From Hemileia vastatrix (lineage: Eukaryota > Basidiomycota > Pucciniomycetes > Pucciniales > Zaghouaniaceae), in contig JASXTE010000007.1 of assembly GCA_030280995.1 (NCBI GenBank), positions 8,795,501 through 8,859,500 on the forward strand: DNA of 64,000 nt, given 5' to 3'. A program made the translations under genes and the position numbers. Below the pieces are notes generated by a model that worked only from the letters and a program-made list of their open reading frames with translations, did not search any database and was not told where the DNA came from. Position 1 is the first letter of the stretch. The number at the start of each line of letters is the position of its first letter. Below are positions 22,522-34,529 of this stretch, in pieces.

Positions 22522-25500
22522 ATGCCTCCATTTTTTCATTTATGTCAATGTCAAGATCTTGGATGTCTCAATAGAAACTATCAAACTTCTTCTGGGTCCT
22601 TTGAAGTTGGTATGGCTTTCAAAAGCTCTAATTCCTACGCAAAACATCAAGAGTAAAGAAATAGGAAGGCCCAGATGGTAATTTCTTCCAACAATCCACG
22701 TAAAATTTGAAGTTCCCGCTCCACAGAAACAGTAAGCTGTATATCTATAGTTCAATGTGAGAATTAAAGTCTTTATGATGTTTCAATGATTTATTACACA
22801 GGGGCAGTTGCTATTGGGGGCAGAAGTATCTTCAACAGTCTCTAGAAACTCAAATATTGGGGATTGGTATAGCCAAATAATTATGTGGCGGGCAGAATAG
22901 CTTTCTCTGATTCATCATTTGAGCAAAGAAGGTTGTACTTAATCTTTAGGATGAAGAAATTAAGAAGCTCAAACTTCTAGGTGATAGTGAAATACTGGAT
23001 TCTGATAGCATTTTCCGCCTGATCCCACGCTCAATAGATACAGTTTTTAGTCGATTAAAGCTCAATCAATCATTTTTCACTAAAACATGCTGTCCTACAT
23101 GCTTTCCCGTTATGAGTATAACTTTGAATCTTAATGATCTATACTATGTTGCAATCAACCGTTTCTTTCATCATCAAAGCGCTATTTAAAAACTTTTGGA
23201 GCAGGACAAATTGCAGTTAAATTTGATGAAAGGCTGTATATGATAGAGGAACATCAAGAAAATGTAAAATACTTATCTCTTAAAACATTTCATCACCATT
23301 CTTTTATCAACTGGTATAAGGAAAAGATCAAACTGTTCAAATTTGAGCTTCTGATTGAGAAGAAAACCGCTGTGGCAGAACATGTAGAGTGTGATTTGAT
23401 GAAGGATGTTTGTGATGGTTCAATTTGGAAAAACTTTCCCATTACCACTCCAGCTCTGGATAGCAATGATGATGAATATCCAAAAACTTCAGGCAACTTA
23501 ATGTTTACTTTATATGTTGACTGGTTTAGGCCTGGAGGCAATAGGATTGGAGGTCATCAGAAGTCTGTAGGAAATATTATGATGGTGTGTATGAACCTAC
23601 CTCAAGAAGATAGATACAAAATGGAAAATCTTTTTTTGTATGCTATTATACCTGGACCAACAGAACCCACAAGTTAACAGCTTAATCACCTTCTAAAACC
23701 ACTTGTTAATGATCTACAAACTCTATGGGATGGTATATTGATTGAAAAGACGCATTTTTATCCACAAGGCTGGAAAGTAAGAGTTGCATTTTTCTCTTTG
23801 ATAGGTGACATTCCTGCAATATGAAAATTGGCTGGCTTTTCGAGTCACTCTGCAAAAATGTTCTGCTCTTTCTGTAATATCTCTAAAGATGAAATTAGTG
23901 AAAAGAATGTGGAAAATTTTTCATTACGGAATCATGAGGATCATATGTGCTGGGCAACAAAGTGGAAAAATTCTAAGTCACATTGGGAGCGTGTATCAAT
24001 TGTTAAGAATAATGGGGTACGATGGAGTGAGCTGAATAACCTTGAATATTGGCCTCCAACTGAATATTGCTCAAATGATATTATGCATTCAAATATGCTT
24101 GGCAACCTAAAAGATCACAGTCTAAGCTATTTTCAAATCCAAAATGCAGCAAAAGATCTTGAAAGAAATCTGGAAAAGGATAAAAATTGGCATGTAACAG
24201 AAGAAGATGACAATTTCTTATCTGATACTTCACTGCGCAAACATTCAAAAAAATTTAGAAGTAGCTTAAGCACCACAAATAATGATGATGATGATACAGG
24301 ACACACAAGACAGCACAAGTGGCAAAGACGTACGAGTTAAAGAAAGTCATCAAGTCATCATGGACTAGATAATGAAGGATTGGGAACAAATCAATCAAGA
24401 AGCCAGAGTAGGTCATCCAGCCCCAAATTTATTCCTCCATTTAGCGACTTGGCCTCAATACAGTCTCACAGAAGTGAAAGTAGGAATTCATTGTAAAACT
24501 TAAGGCAAAGGAGCATTAGCATATCACAGAGTGAAGGATCTCACTCATCAATTGAGACAGCTAGAGATGAAGAAAATAAAAGGAAAGGTAGGGAGAAAGA
24601 AAATGAAGGTAGTAGTAATCCACAAATCACAGCAGAAGAGCTACAGGTTTTATGGAAGATGATTGAGCAAGTAAGAAGACCTTCCTGGCTAACACAAGTT
24701 CCAAAATCAGTAGGATCTAAAAAGGCAGGATCCCTCAAGGCAGCAGAATGGCACATGCTGTATACTCTCTACTTCCCTTTGTCACTTATACCCCTTTGGT
24801 TTAAAAAAATTAAAGAATCTGAATCTTGAGCTTCCTCAGCTGAAAAACCAAGATAATATTATCTTCTCATGTCACTTGTAACATTATGCTTAATCACAAA
24901 TTTTTTGACATTAAAAAATATACAGACTAATGAGCTTAAAGATCTAGATCAATTTCTGTTAGAGTATCGTGAGTGCCTGGAAGAGGGTTGGAAGAATATT
25001 AATGCAAAGCCAAATCTGTATATCACTCAACATTATCCTGAAATGATTAAGCGTCTTGGTCCACCATCAGGTACAGCTACTTGGTCTGGAGAGCGGGTGA
25101 ATCATATATTATCTGAAATTCCAAACAATCACCATCCACGTATGTAATGTTTGTAAGCAATGATTTAAAAATTCAGCTGTGCTAATTTATTAATATTTAC
25201 CACAGGAGAGATACCACTAACAATGCTCAAACATTGGTATCGGAAGTCTAGGGTATTAGATCTTGGTGAAGCTGAAGATAATGATCAATGTGAGACTAAA
25301 AAAATCCATATTGATCTTGATAAACAAAACAAATGGATCCATCTAAGTATGGCATTATTTACTAAATGGGTAAGGGCACAAATGGGAAAAGAAACTTCAA
25401 GAGGGGCTTTGACACCATCGGAGAAAAGTGGGGATTGGGTAGTTGAAAATGTAGCAAGCATATTGATACATGGAAAGAGGTTTGCTAGTTACCATTGACA

Positions 25501-25900
25501 CATTGCTAATTCAACAATTGAATTCTAGTATGGAAAAGATAGCCAGTTTGGGAAAATTGATGATCTTTTCAGGTCAAAGGAAGAGAATGATAAAATATAT
25601 ATAATAGTAAGTCCTTTCAAAGAGCTCCGTCCAGAAGAAACATCAAAGGATCCCTGTGAACTTTTCCCACAAGTGCATTTTCGGTTAGTAAGAGTAGCCA
25701 AAGCAACTCAAATTGTGATTAAGAAAGATGAAATAATTAGACATGCAGCTACTGTCGAGCACAAAAAAGGAATATTTGGAATCAAAGACGAGGTTCTCAC
25801 TGCCATTGGACTGCAGAAAGTAGTGAGTGAAAAAATTAATCAAATTTATTTTCTGTTGACTAACATCTTTGTGTTAATTTGGGATTCGGGAAATTTGTAG
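22522..25900 (+). pseudogene. Tnp2-like (CACTA superfamily) transposase, basidiomycete type
   Basis: DNA transposase, multiply broken. N-terminal piece at 22522 reads MPPFFHLCQCQDLGCLNRNY. Around 22951-23186 come IPRSIDTVFSRLKL and a CCPTC zinc-type motif. At 23240-23677: KTFHHHSFINWYKEKI, LYVDWFRPGGN and NLFLYAIIPGPTEP. At 23828-24340: GFSSHSAKMFCSFC, GVRWSELNNLEYW and NDIMHSNMLGNL. At 24600-24790: RRPSWLTQVPKSVG and LKAAEWHMLYTLYFPLSLI. At 24869-25147: KPNLYITQHYPEMIKRLGPP and ATWSGERVNHILSEI; the C-terminal part runs to 25900. These match the arrangement I know from basidiomycete Tnp2-type transposases. In-frame stops (near 23675, 23821, 24338 and 24493) and a frameshift near 23175 inactivate it. 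A Ser/Arg-rich insert lies near 24340-24500. The gap 25148-25204 looks like an intron. Confidence 0.8.
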
Positions 25901-26327
25901 GATTGGTGATGTTTGTAAATGGTGAAAGAAATAATTCAATGCTCGATTAAAAAATGCAATGCATCCAACTTACCTTATCATAAATCAGTGAACAATTACT
26001 TTGGTTGCTTTTATTGCGAGAGAACCCATGCTTTCAATGAGTCATTTTTATCTTAAATGTAAGAATGAAATAAAGAAAAACTTGATAATGAGAAATATGA
26101 TAAAATTTTTACTTAATGAATGATCTTCTTGCTCATTCATCTACTATAAATAGTTTGACCTTCCAACTTTAGCTGATAGCTATATATTATTCACTTTATT
26201 TTTCGAAAAGAGAACATACATGTTAACAAGACTATATACATAGTATCTTTTTTTTACTTTAGCTTTGATAGGTATAAATTTTAACAACTGATTATTTTTA
26301 TTTTATTTTATTTTATTACAGTTCATT
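25901..26327. other. Spacer between transposase and next gene
   Basis: AT-rich, no gene seen. It could contain the promoter or an untranslated exon of the 26.3 kb gene. Confidence 0.4.
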
Positions 26328-27969
26328 ATGGATGATAATTTTGAAGGGATGTCTGTTGACCCAAATGATTCCAATTTTTTCCACCTCAACATACTAATAC
26401 TGGAAATACTCCACAACCACCCGCTGCTGATCCACCTCCAGATGCATCTCAATCTGTACCGCCTAATCCCAATCCAGGCCAAGAGTCTCATTCAGAACCG
26501 AGAAATTTTAATCCCAATCATCCTTCTGCTCCTGAAAGTGCTGATCAACATGCAGATCAGCTAGGAAGAGATTGGGCTAGTGAAGTTTTGAGAGATTTTT
26601 TTGGAGACCAATCATCATGTGCTCAGCCTAACCAAGGAGCAAGCACAAGTGGAGCTGGTAATTCAAATTTGAAGTGTATTCTTTAATTAAAAAATAACCA
26701 GTTTAATTAACTTATTTGAATTGTTAGTGAATCCCTCAATCATTATGGGTATCAGTGATTACCACAGACTCAATTCAGCAGAGTCTCATGAACAAGAACG
26801 GGGGTTAAGGGCTGTAAGAGGCTTAGTTAGAAGGAATGATGTTCCCAGGAGCTCGGAAAGTCTAAATAGATATATTTACCACTTTCTGAAGTATTGTCTT
26901 GGGGGACCAACACAAATATCAAAATATCCTGCAAGCCCAACACTTTTGGAGATTGAAAATTGGAAAGCTTTGAGCCAATTCAAACTGTCTTAACCCAAGT
27001 CCAATCTTCTAACTGTGCCGATTCCGCAGCTGATTGACAATTTCTGATAACCAATTCTATAGCCTCCTTGCGATCCAAAATTCGACTACCCGAATTTTTT
27101 CCAGCACCTGAGCCTCGAGGACTAAAAGGAGGAGCACCGATCCCCCTTTCTGTCAAAAGAAACTTAAAGCTTGAATTGCAAAAAAAAAGTTTTTGGAAAT
27201 TCACCTTTGATTGGACTTGCCATGATTTTTCGGAATCAACTTGGAATCAAGTCATGTGAAGCATAGTATGCGACCACTGTACCAGGTGGCTCACCACCTT
27301 GAATACAATTGATCAGTCAAAGCTTAAGTTCACTCAATGTGTTATGGAGAAATGGGTAGTTAATAAGGGGAAGGAGATGATAAGTTTGTTCGGGCAAGAA
27401 GAGGAAAGGGTAGCAAGAGAAAAGATTGAAAAGAGGGCAAGGGCACAAGTAAAACATTATAGGACCAAGGTAAGTTTTTTATTTTACTTTGCTTTTTTTT
27501 ATTATGAAGCTGATTTAGTTGGAATTCAGATTGCTAGTGCACGCTACAAGTTAGCAAGAGATCTCTGCAGAGATGTGCCAGGTTTTTTTGTGCTTTTTCA
27601 TGATACTAGGTGCATCTCTGATATTGAGGAAGGCCCACCAGCAGCCCCAACTGCACCTATCTGAGCTATTCCTGGATGGAGAAATCCTGAACTCCATGAT
27701 TTGTTTAAAAAATGGATAAGATGACAAAGGACTTAGCCCATACACCAGCTCAAAGAAAATCAGAATTAAAAACATATTCACGGTCATCAGAAAGGACAGT
27801 TGCACAAAATGGTATATTCAATGTTCCCAAATACCTCCCCAAGAATTGCTATTCAGCAATATTTTTGCAAGGATTATCTGTGAATGAATGTGAGTCACTT
27901 GGGGTTGGAGCTGATATTGATCTGGTAAAGATTGGGGAATCAATTAATAGAGCATCAACATCATCATAA
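26328..27969 (+). pseudogene. Unrecognised gene downstream of transposase, interrupted
   Basis: Start MDDNFEGMSVDPNDSNFF. After a one-base shift the text becomes Pro/Asn/Ser-rich (PPAADPPPDASQSVPPNPNP), then DQLGRDWASEVLRDFFGDQS. A likely intron (about 26660-26728, ending ttgttag) leads to HEQERGLRAVRGLVRRNDVP and LNRYIYHFLKYCLGGPTQIS. A SINE-like insert interrupts at 26981-27298. After it comes a charged helix (GQEEERVAREKIEKRARAQV), a probable intron from gtaagt at about 27470, then RYKLARDLCRDVPGFF, GWRNPELHDLFKKW and, after a frameshift, ESLGVGADIDLVKIG. I do not recognise the family. Its position behind a CACTA-type transposase makes an accessory transposon protein plausible. Confidence 0.5.
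26981..27298 (-). mobile_element. tRNA-derived SINE-like insert
   Basis: On the minus strand a Pol III A box TGGTACAGTGG (27284-27274) is followed by a B-box-like GACTTGATTCC (27253-27243), with starts 31 nt apart, close to the head of a tRNA. About 230 bp of non-tRNA body follows. Imperfect direct repeats, ttgagccaatt on the left and ttgaatacaatt on the right, may be the target duplication. The insert breaks the reading frame of the surrounding gene. No poly-A tail is seen, and the B box departs from the consensus GTTCRANTCC. The minus-strand open frame of 74 codons inside is probably incidental. Confidence 0.5.
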
Positions 27970-28179
27970 ATTAGGTATAACAGTGATCTTCTGTGTAATA
28001 TAGCTATCTTATATTGAATTTTATGTATTCTGTTTTTTTTTCAAAGAAGCTTGGTAAATGTTATAAAGTGATATTGAGAGAGAGTAACATTTTATTTAAG
28101 AAAAACAAATAATGTATGAGATATAAAAATGTATTTTCAACAAATTGATGGTCCATACCTCTTTATGTCACATTTATGT

Positions 28180-30120
28180 ATTGATATTAATTTCAACAAA
28201 ATTTAATGTTGACCAATACATAGTGAATACACCTTATGCCACTTATACTTTCCAGGCATGCTACCATTAAATATGCCAGTATCAAAAATTAATTTCCATC
28301 AAATTTAATGAGCATGATAATCATGAATTTCTGAAGTCAACTGCTTATTTTTATGCATGGTGCCTTGACAACATTAATTTTGATCAAAATTACTTTTGAT
28401 ACTGGCATATTGCATTGTGTCTATTCCTGGAAAGTGTAAGTGGCATAGTGTGTATTCATTACGTATTGGTCAACATTAATTTCAATATAATTTAATATTG
28501 ACATTTGCATATTGAACCCAATCCAGCAAACATCCCAAAAAATTCTTCATAAAACTGCTCATTAATTTCGATCGAAATTAGTGTTGACCATATACATATT
28601 GAATGGTAGTTATATCAGGTGTGTGTAAGTTGTAAAGCTTGTGTTCAATGTATATTGGTCAATATTAATTTTGATTGAAATTAATATTAATGTGTAAATG
28701 ATATATACATGCTCAATATGCATTGTAATGAGTTTACTTAAGATTAGAGGGCCCTACTTTTCATATTACAGAAAAATGCTTGGTGGCATGTCAAATTCAA
28801 TTTTTATTAAAATTAATGTTAACATGTTACCATGCATAACAGTAAGCAACTGAATTAATAAATTGATGATAATCATGAACCTTAATTTTGATCAAAATTA
28901 ATGTTTCCAAGTGCAGATTGAAAAAAAGCTATGCCACTTACACTAGACAGGCATATTTACTATTTATTATGTATTGTTCAACATTAATTTTCATAGAAAT
29001 TAATATGGATATGTAAATTTTATATTTACCCTCAACATGTATAGTAAATTTCAAGACTTAAAAATACTTGCTGTCCTTTACATGTCATGCAAAAAAGCTT
29101 TATATCACTTCAACATTAATTTTGATCAAAATTAATGTTGGCATGCCATTATGCATTGAAACAACTAACTGACTGAAAAAGTTCATCATCAAAATGCTCA
29201 TTAATTTTGATCAAAATTAATGTTGACCAATACATGTTGAATATAAGTAATCTCCGCTTACTCAGACCAGATATAACTACCATTCAATATGTATATGGTC
29301 AGCCTTAATTTCGATTGAAATTAATGAGCAGTTTTATGAAGAATCTTTTGGGTTGTTTGCTGGCTTGGGTTCAATATGCAAATGTCAATATTAAATTCGA
29401 TCGAAATTAATGTTGACCAATACATAATGAATACACACTATTCTTCTTACACTTTCCAGGCATAGCTACATGCAATATGCCAGTATGAAAAGTAATTTCA
29501 ATCAAAATTAATGTTGGCAAGGCACCATGCATAAAAATAAGCAGTTGACTCCAGAAGTTCATGATTATCATGCTCATTAATTTCAATCGAAATTAATTTT
29601 TTATACTGGCATATTTAATGGTAGCTATGCCTGGCAAGTGTAAGTGGCATAGCATGTATTCTTTATGTATTAGTCAACATTAATTTTGATTGAAATCAAT
29701 ATGGACATGGACTATGCATAAAATTCCTATAAGTATAGGTAAGCTAAGCAGTTAGATTAACTGGTTTGATCAAGTACACCATATAAAAATTGATTTTTTA
29801 ATGCCTTGGTTTATTTCGATCAAAATTAATTTTAAGCCATGCATGTTGAATTTTATCTTTGTCTGTGTAGTCCATGTGAAATGGCTTGTATTCAATATGC
29901 AGGGGTCTAAATTAATTTTGATCAAAATTATGAGGTTCCTTGCCTAAAAAATTTGGTGGTTTCTGTCAGGGTTTCATGCATGGTGCCATAGGATACTTGT
30001 TGATTCCTATCAAAATTAATTTCAACACCAATATATTGAATACAAACCATGGCACTTACAGTACTTGGTCATAGCTAAAATTCAATATTCCAGTCTCAAA
30101 ATTAATTTCGATAGAAATTA
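28180..30120. repeat. Array of about 20 AT-rich palindromes
   Basis: Palindromes of the type ATTAATTTTGATCAAAATTA or ATTAATTTCGATCGAAATTA recur about every 100 bp, often extended by CAAC/GTTG. The best is a perfect 30-bp palindrome at 29111-29140 with arm CAACATTAATTTTGA; another good one is at 29199-29222. Others lie near 28372, 28472, 28560, 28660, 28880, 28980, 29303, 29390, 29490, 29572, 29680, 29810, 29905 and 30090. The spacers are also related to one another in both orientations; for example, a block with gccacttacactttccaggca and gtcaactgcttatttttatgcatgg near 28230-28370 recurs near 29440-29660. No coding potential is seen. Confidence 0.88.
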
Positions 30121-31271
30121 GTCAGGATCAATGAAGTTTATCAATAGTGTTTGAGTTAAGTTTCAAGTCATATGTTTCATCATTTTCTTGCACCCATTTA
30201 TAGGCTATCTCAACAATTTTTTTCAAGTTTGATTATATTAATCAAAACTGTGGTAAGTTGTGAAAAATTAGCTAATCCAAATCTCAAATTGAATATTATT
30301 ATATTAATAATTTTGAATGTTGCTTAAGGTATTTCATTGGGTGATTCATAGTAATATTATATCAACTTAGTAGTCCTATAACTTTTGAAAAGTAACCTTA
30401 TTGGTATAGTTAGGGACAACAATGCAATATCTTGTGCAGACTAAGATATATTGTAAAATAAAACTATTCAATTTTTTTTCCCTTAGTTGTATCCAATTTT
30501 ATCAATGGTTTGGTCACGGTGCCCACACCCTAGCCTGACACTCCTCCTGTCACATAAAAAACAAATTCTTATCTTAAATTTTAATGTTAACAATTTTATA
30601 TTTATAATTTATTTCTTGTTTGATGAGGCATATCAGTATATATGTGAATCTCGCATTGTCATCTGAAAGTAAATTTAACCAATATTCATAAAGGATTATC
30701 CTTTTTTTTCATATAATATACTAATTAAGTGTATCTCCACTGTTTAGGAGTAAATTCTAATTTAAAAAATATTGTATTTACCAGTGGCATTTTGCATATG
30801 GGATATACATTTGTTATTATTTGTTTTTCACACTAAAAGTCCCCAAAGAATTACTAGTATTTTCTGTTAGCTACATCAAATTTCACTTCAATATAAACAG
30901 ATTGTGATTTAGCATGTTACTCAGTTTACCCCACTATGAATAATACATGTTAAAAAAAGCTCAAATAATATAAAATCCCCCTCTTTATGTTTTCTGTTTC
31001 TTTCATCCTCACTTCAATTTTAATCTTATTCAATTTTTTATCCTATTTAATTATCAACTTCTATTTTCTAGAATAGAGTTTCTTATAATTATTCATCATA
31101 TTACATCATAATTTTTTGATATCGAATACTTTTTTTTAATATTCATTAATCAATATGTCTAGTATATAAAGTCCTACACCTCCACTTTGTATGTATATCA
31201 TGTTCCTCTCTCTTAATTTATATATTTCACTTATGTTCTATATCTTTTTATTTCAAAAAATTGATTTTCCA
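30121..31271. other. AT-rich spacer
   Basis: No gene recognised. A short less AT-rich patch at 30515-30555 has no identifiable structure. A polypyrimidine tract ending ttttccag at 31271 is read as the acceptor for the next gene, so upstream exons may lie here but were not identified. Confidence 0.4.
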
Positions 31272-33575
31272 GCACCCGAAGGTGTTTCATCCCACTCTCT
31301 GATTGATACTCGCTTTGAAGCTTTAGAGCTTGCACCATGTCTGCCACATGGCATGGCACCTAACCCTCCTGTACTTATCAATGAGAGGCAGGAAATAACT
31401 AGAGTTCAGTATCGCAATTTACTTGAATTGGCTAGAGATAAAACAGAAGAACTTGTCAAGATCCTTAACAATAATCCTTCTCCTTCATATTTATCTAAAC
31501 CTTGTAATGACTTACTCCAATATGTGAAAAGCCTTGAAAAATGTATGTTCCTCACCTTTTTTGTCTCCTTTTAAATTAGTAGATAAGATTATTAATATTT
31601 TTTTCTTCATATATATTTGTAGCTTACAAGGAGGGTATGATTCCTCCTGATGAAATCATTGTCATTAGGGATGATGATGAGACAGATGAAACATCAGATT
31701 TAACTCTTGCTTCAACTTCTAAGGAAAATCTTGAAACACCTGTTATCCGCTCCAAGAAAAAGAGATTATCTCAAGGCTCCTCTTTTGTTTGACGTATTGA
31801 ACCTGCTTCTGCTAATGAATTTTCTGATATATCAAATAATAAATCTCAAAAAAAAAGCAAAGGCTTTGATAATGAGTATATTCTTGTTTCCTTTTTTTTA
31901 TTGTTTTTTTTTATCTTTAAAATTAAATCATATATCTCTTTTATTGTTTACATATTGTACTTTTTATCTTTCTTTTGATATTTTGTACCAGAAACTCACC
32001 TGTTGTAGACTGTTCCATCCATAAACGCCCTCTCCCTGATGAAGATGATGAAAAGAGCAATGAAAATAGCAATGATGAACTGTCAGGATATGAAGCTATG
32101 CTTATTCATCAAAAAAAGCAAAATTTAAAATCTTCTTCAAGACATGACAAGATGTTTGGTAAATATGATGATTCAAACAGCTCATCACCGAATTCCTTCA
32201 TTTCTAAGAAGCAATACCCATCACCTCCTAAATTACCTACTTTGACCACTTTGAAGTCTTCTCTACCAATGAAATCAACTCCAATCAAGATATCAAAAAA
32301 ACCTCTAACTTATTCACCCTCAGTTCTAAAAGACTCTGATTTGCAGGAGGAATTCTGTAAAATTCATAATTTTTATAAAGTTAGAATCAGAACGGCAAAG
32401 GTCCTCAGGTCATGCTTGGAAATTGTTACTCTCCTCAAATTATGCTCTCCACTTCTTCCCAAGAACCCATGTTAAATATTCCAATGTTTACTTTTCATTG
32501 GGAAAAATCTTGTGGAGAAGATTGGCTTTCAAAACTTACTGAGTTATGTAAGTTACCATAATTTTTAGTCTTGACTTTTGTTCTTTTACTTATTTTTTTC
32601 CTTTTGTAGCAAATATTTTTTTAGAGATTGATAGCTCACAGCTATGGGTACTAGATAATATTGATTTCAAAAAAATGGAATATTTATGTGATCCTGATGG
32701 TTTGAATACTGAAATTCTTTCCTCAACAAAGAAAGAAGATCACCCTGAATCCAATCTCATTCAAATTCTCATGAGATTAATGATCCCAAGTGACCACTGC
32801 CGTTCTTCATGGGTATCTCTTATATCATCTTCACTTTATCTGACCGCACATGAATTCAGCCAGCTTCTATCACATCAAAACATTCACTCAGATTCTCCAA
32901 TTGAAGGTGGTCTTCAGCTTCTAACTCACCTTTCAAATCTGAAGAGTCTGATTTCTGATGGCTTAGAAGTTGGTCCCACTGCACTTCAAACTGGTGATAT
33001 ATCAATGTCAACTCTTCTTCAAATCAGCAATATTATCATTGATATAATTATGTCAATTATCATTCTTAAATCAAAATATTGTGCTGCAACAATATCAAGT
33101 GGCAAGACTAGCGAAGCTCAACAATCAAGTGAGAAAAACGAAAATACTGAATTGACTATAATGAGACAGAAACAAAAGGCTGCACTAAACAAAATAAATT
33201 CTGAATACTCCCACCACCGATATCAATCTTTCACATTCTATTTAATTAATGGTGTCCGTGGTTTATTTCTGAGCTCTCAAGATCATAGATTGGCTTCAGC
33301 AGCTGATTGCTTGGAGGTAATATCAGAAGTTAAGTTTCTTAATTTACATGAAAAAAAATCATTTGATGGAAGAAATAATTTGGAAAAATTTAAATAACTA
33401 TATTTTAACATTAATAAAACCTTTTATAAGCAATTGTGATCCATTTCCTTTAAAATTTGATACCACAAGTCCTCCGGGAATCACTAGGGCTATTTCTGCA
33501 GAGTTTCTTAATCACTGGAGCTCCATTCAGCCAGTATCACCTTTTTTTGCTAAACATAGCCTAACAATAAATTAA
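31272..33575 (+). CDS. Unrecognised multi-exon gene
   Basis: Coding sequence begins after the acceptor at 31271 with APEGVSSHSLIDTRFEALEL. Introns inferred from splice signals that keep frame: 31543-31622, 31876-31991, 32357-32400 (only 44 bp, less certain) and 32548-32609. The middle exons are acidic and Ser/Lys-rich (IIVIRDDDETDETSDL; SKKKRLSQGSS), with a run of Pro/Ser/Lys at 32200-32330, so probably disordered with nuclear-type basic patches. The last exon (32610-33397) is helical and hydrophobic: HEFSQLLSHQNIHSD, GGLQLLTHLSNLKSLI, MRQKQKAALNKINSEYSHHR and INGVRGLFLSSQDHRLASAA. One in-frame TGA near 31791 breaks it. Family not recognised; it could be a host gene or a transposon accessory gene. 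Confidence 0.5.
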
Positions 33576-34529
33576 TATTCCAAAATGTAAATAGATAAAT
33601 TTCTGTCTATATGATTTATCTTGTATAATTAAAGTTATTTTTTTTCAAATACTTCAAAAATGTGACCATGTTTGAAATCTATTAAGTAACCTTTGACATG
33701 ATTTTCTAAATTAATTATTAAAAAAAATTATTGTAAGTCCAGCAATAACAAAGATTTTAAAATCTACTTATATGATTTCAAATACTTGTATAAAATTCTT
33801 AAATATTTTATTGTTTATATAAAAATATGATAACTGCTCTATTTTGTTACTTTACCTTTAATATTATATAATCTATTAATTATTACAAATATTTTTGTTA
33901 AGTGTAACATTTTTAATTAGAAGTAGAACAATTTAAATAATTAAATGAGTAAATTCTTTAAAAAATACAATTTAATCTATTTTTGATTCAAAATTCTTTC
34001 ATCAACTCTTTATTATTAAATTTTTATTAATAAGCCTGTTTGACCTAAAATACTATACAGTCAATTTGGTAGCATTAAAAGCACATTTTTATGGCAAATA
34101 TATTTCAAATTCTTTATTATAGTTTTTTTTTTTAGAACCTTTGCTACTAATTTAATAAAAATGACATTTAAAGATTTCACAACTTATATATTTCCTCAAA
34201 AGGAAAGCAAATTTTCTTATAATATTATGAAAAAAAAATTATTTTATTTCACAAATAAAAAAATAGATAATACTATAATTATCAATACTGAAAATGTTAC
34301 AGCTACTCTCAGTATTTATCATGTTTAATTTTGCATTAAGTTGTGTATATATAATATAAATTTTTAATATTTAAATATCTTGATTTTTAAGATTTGTCTT
34401 AACATTAGATAAATAATACTTTTCTGAATTTATTTCTTCCTCTATTAAGTTATCTCTTTTCAAAAAAACTCTCAAAGCACTAATCAAATATTTATACCTA
34501 TCTTTTTCTTCTTTAATTTTCAAGTACTC
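33576..34529. other. AT-rich spacer, no gene seen
   Basis: Nearly pure A/T runs with no coding, RNA or repeat structure that I can support. Confidence 0.4.

Noticed and set aside
30515..30560. Candidate right end of the second CACTA-like element (tcacggtgcccacacc)
   Set aside because: It does not match the inverse of the 17046 terminus beyond a few bases and has no AAC duplication.
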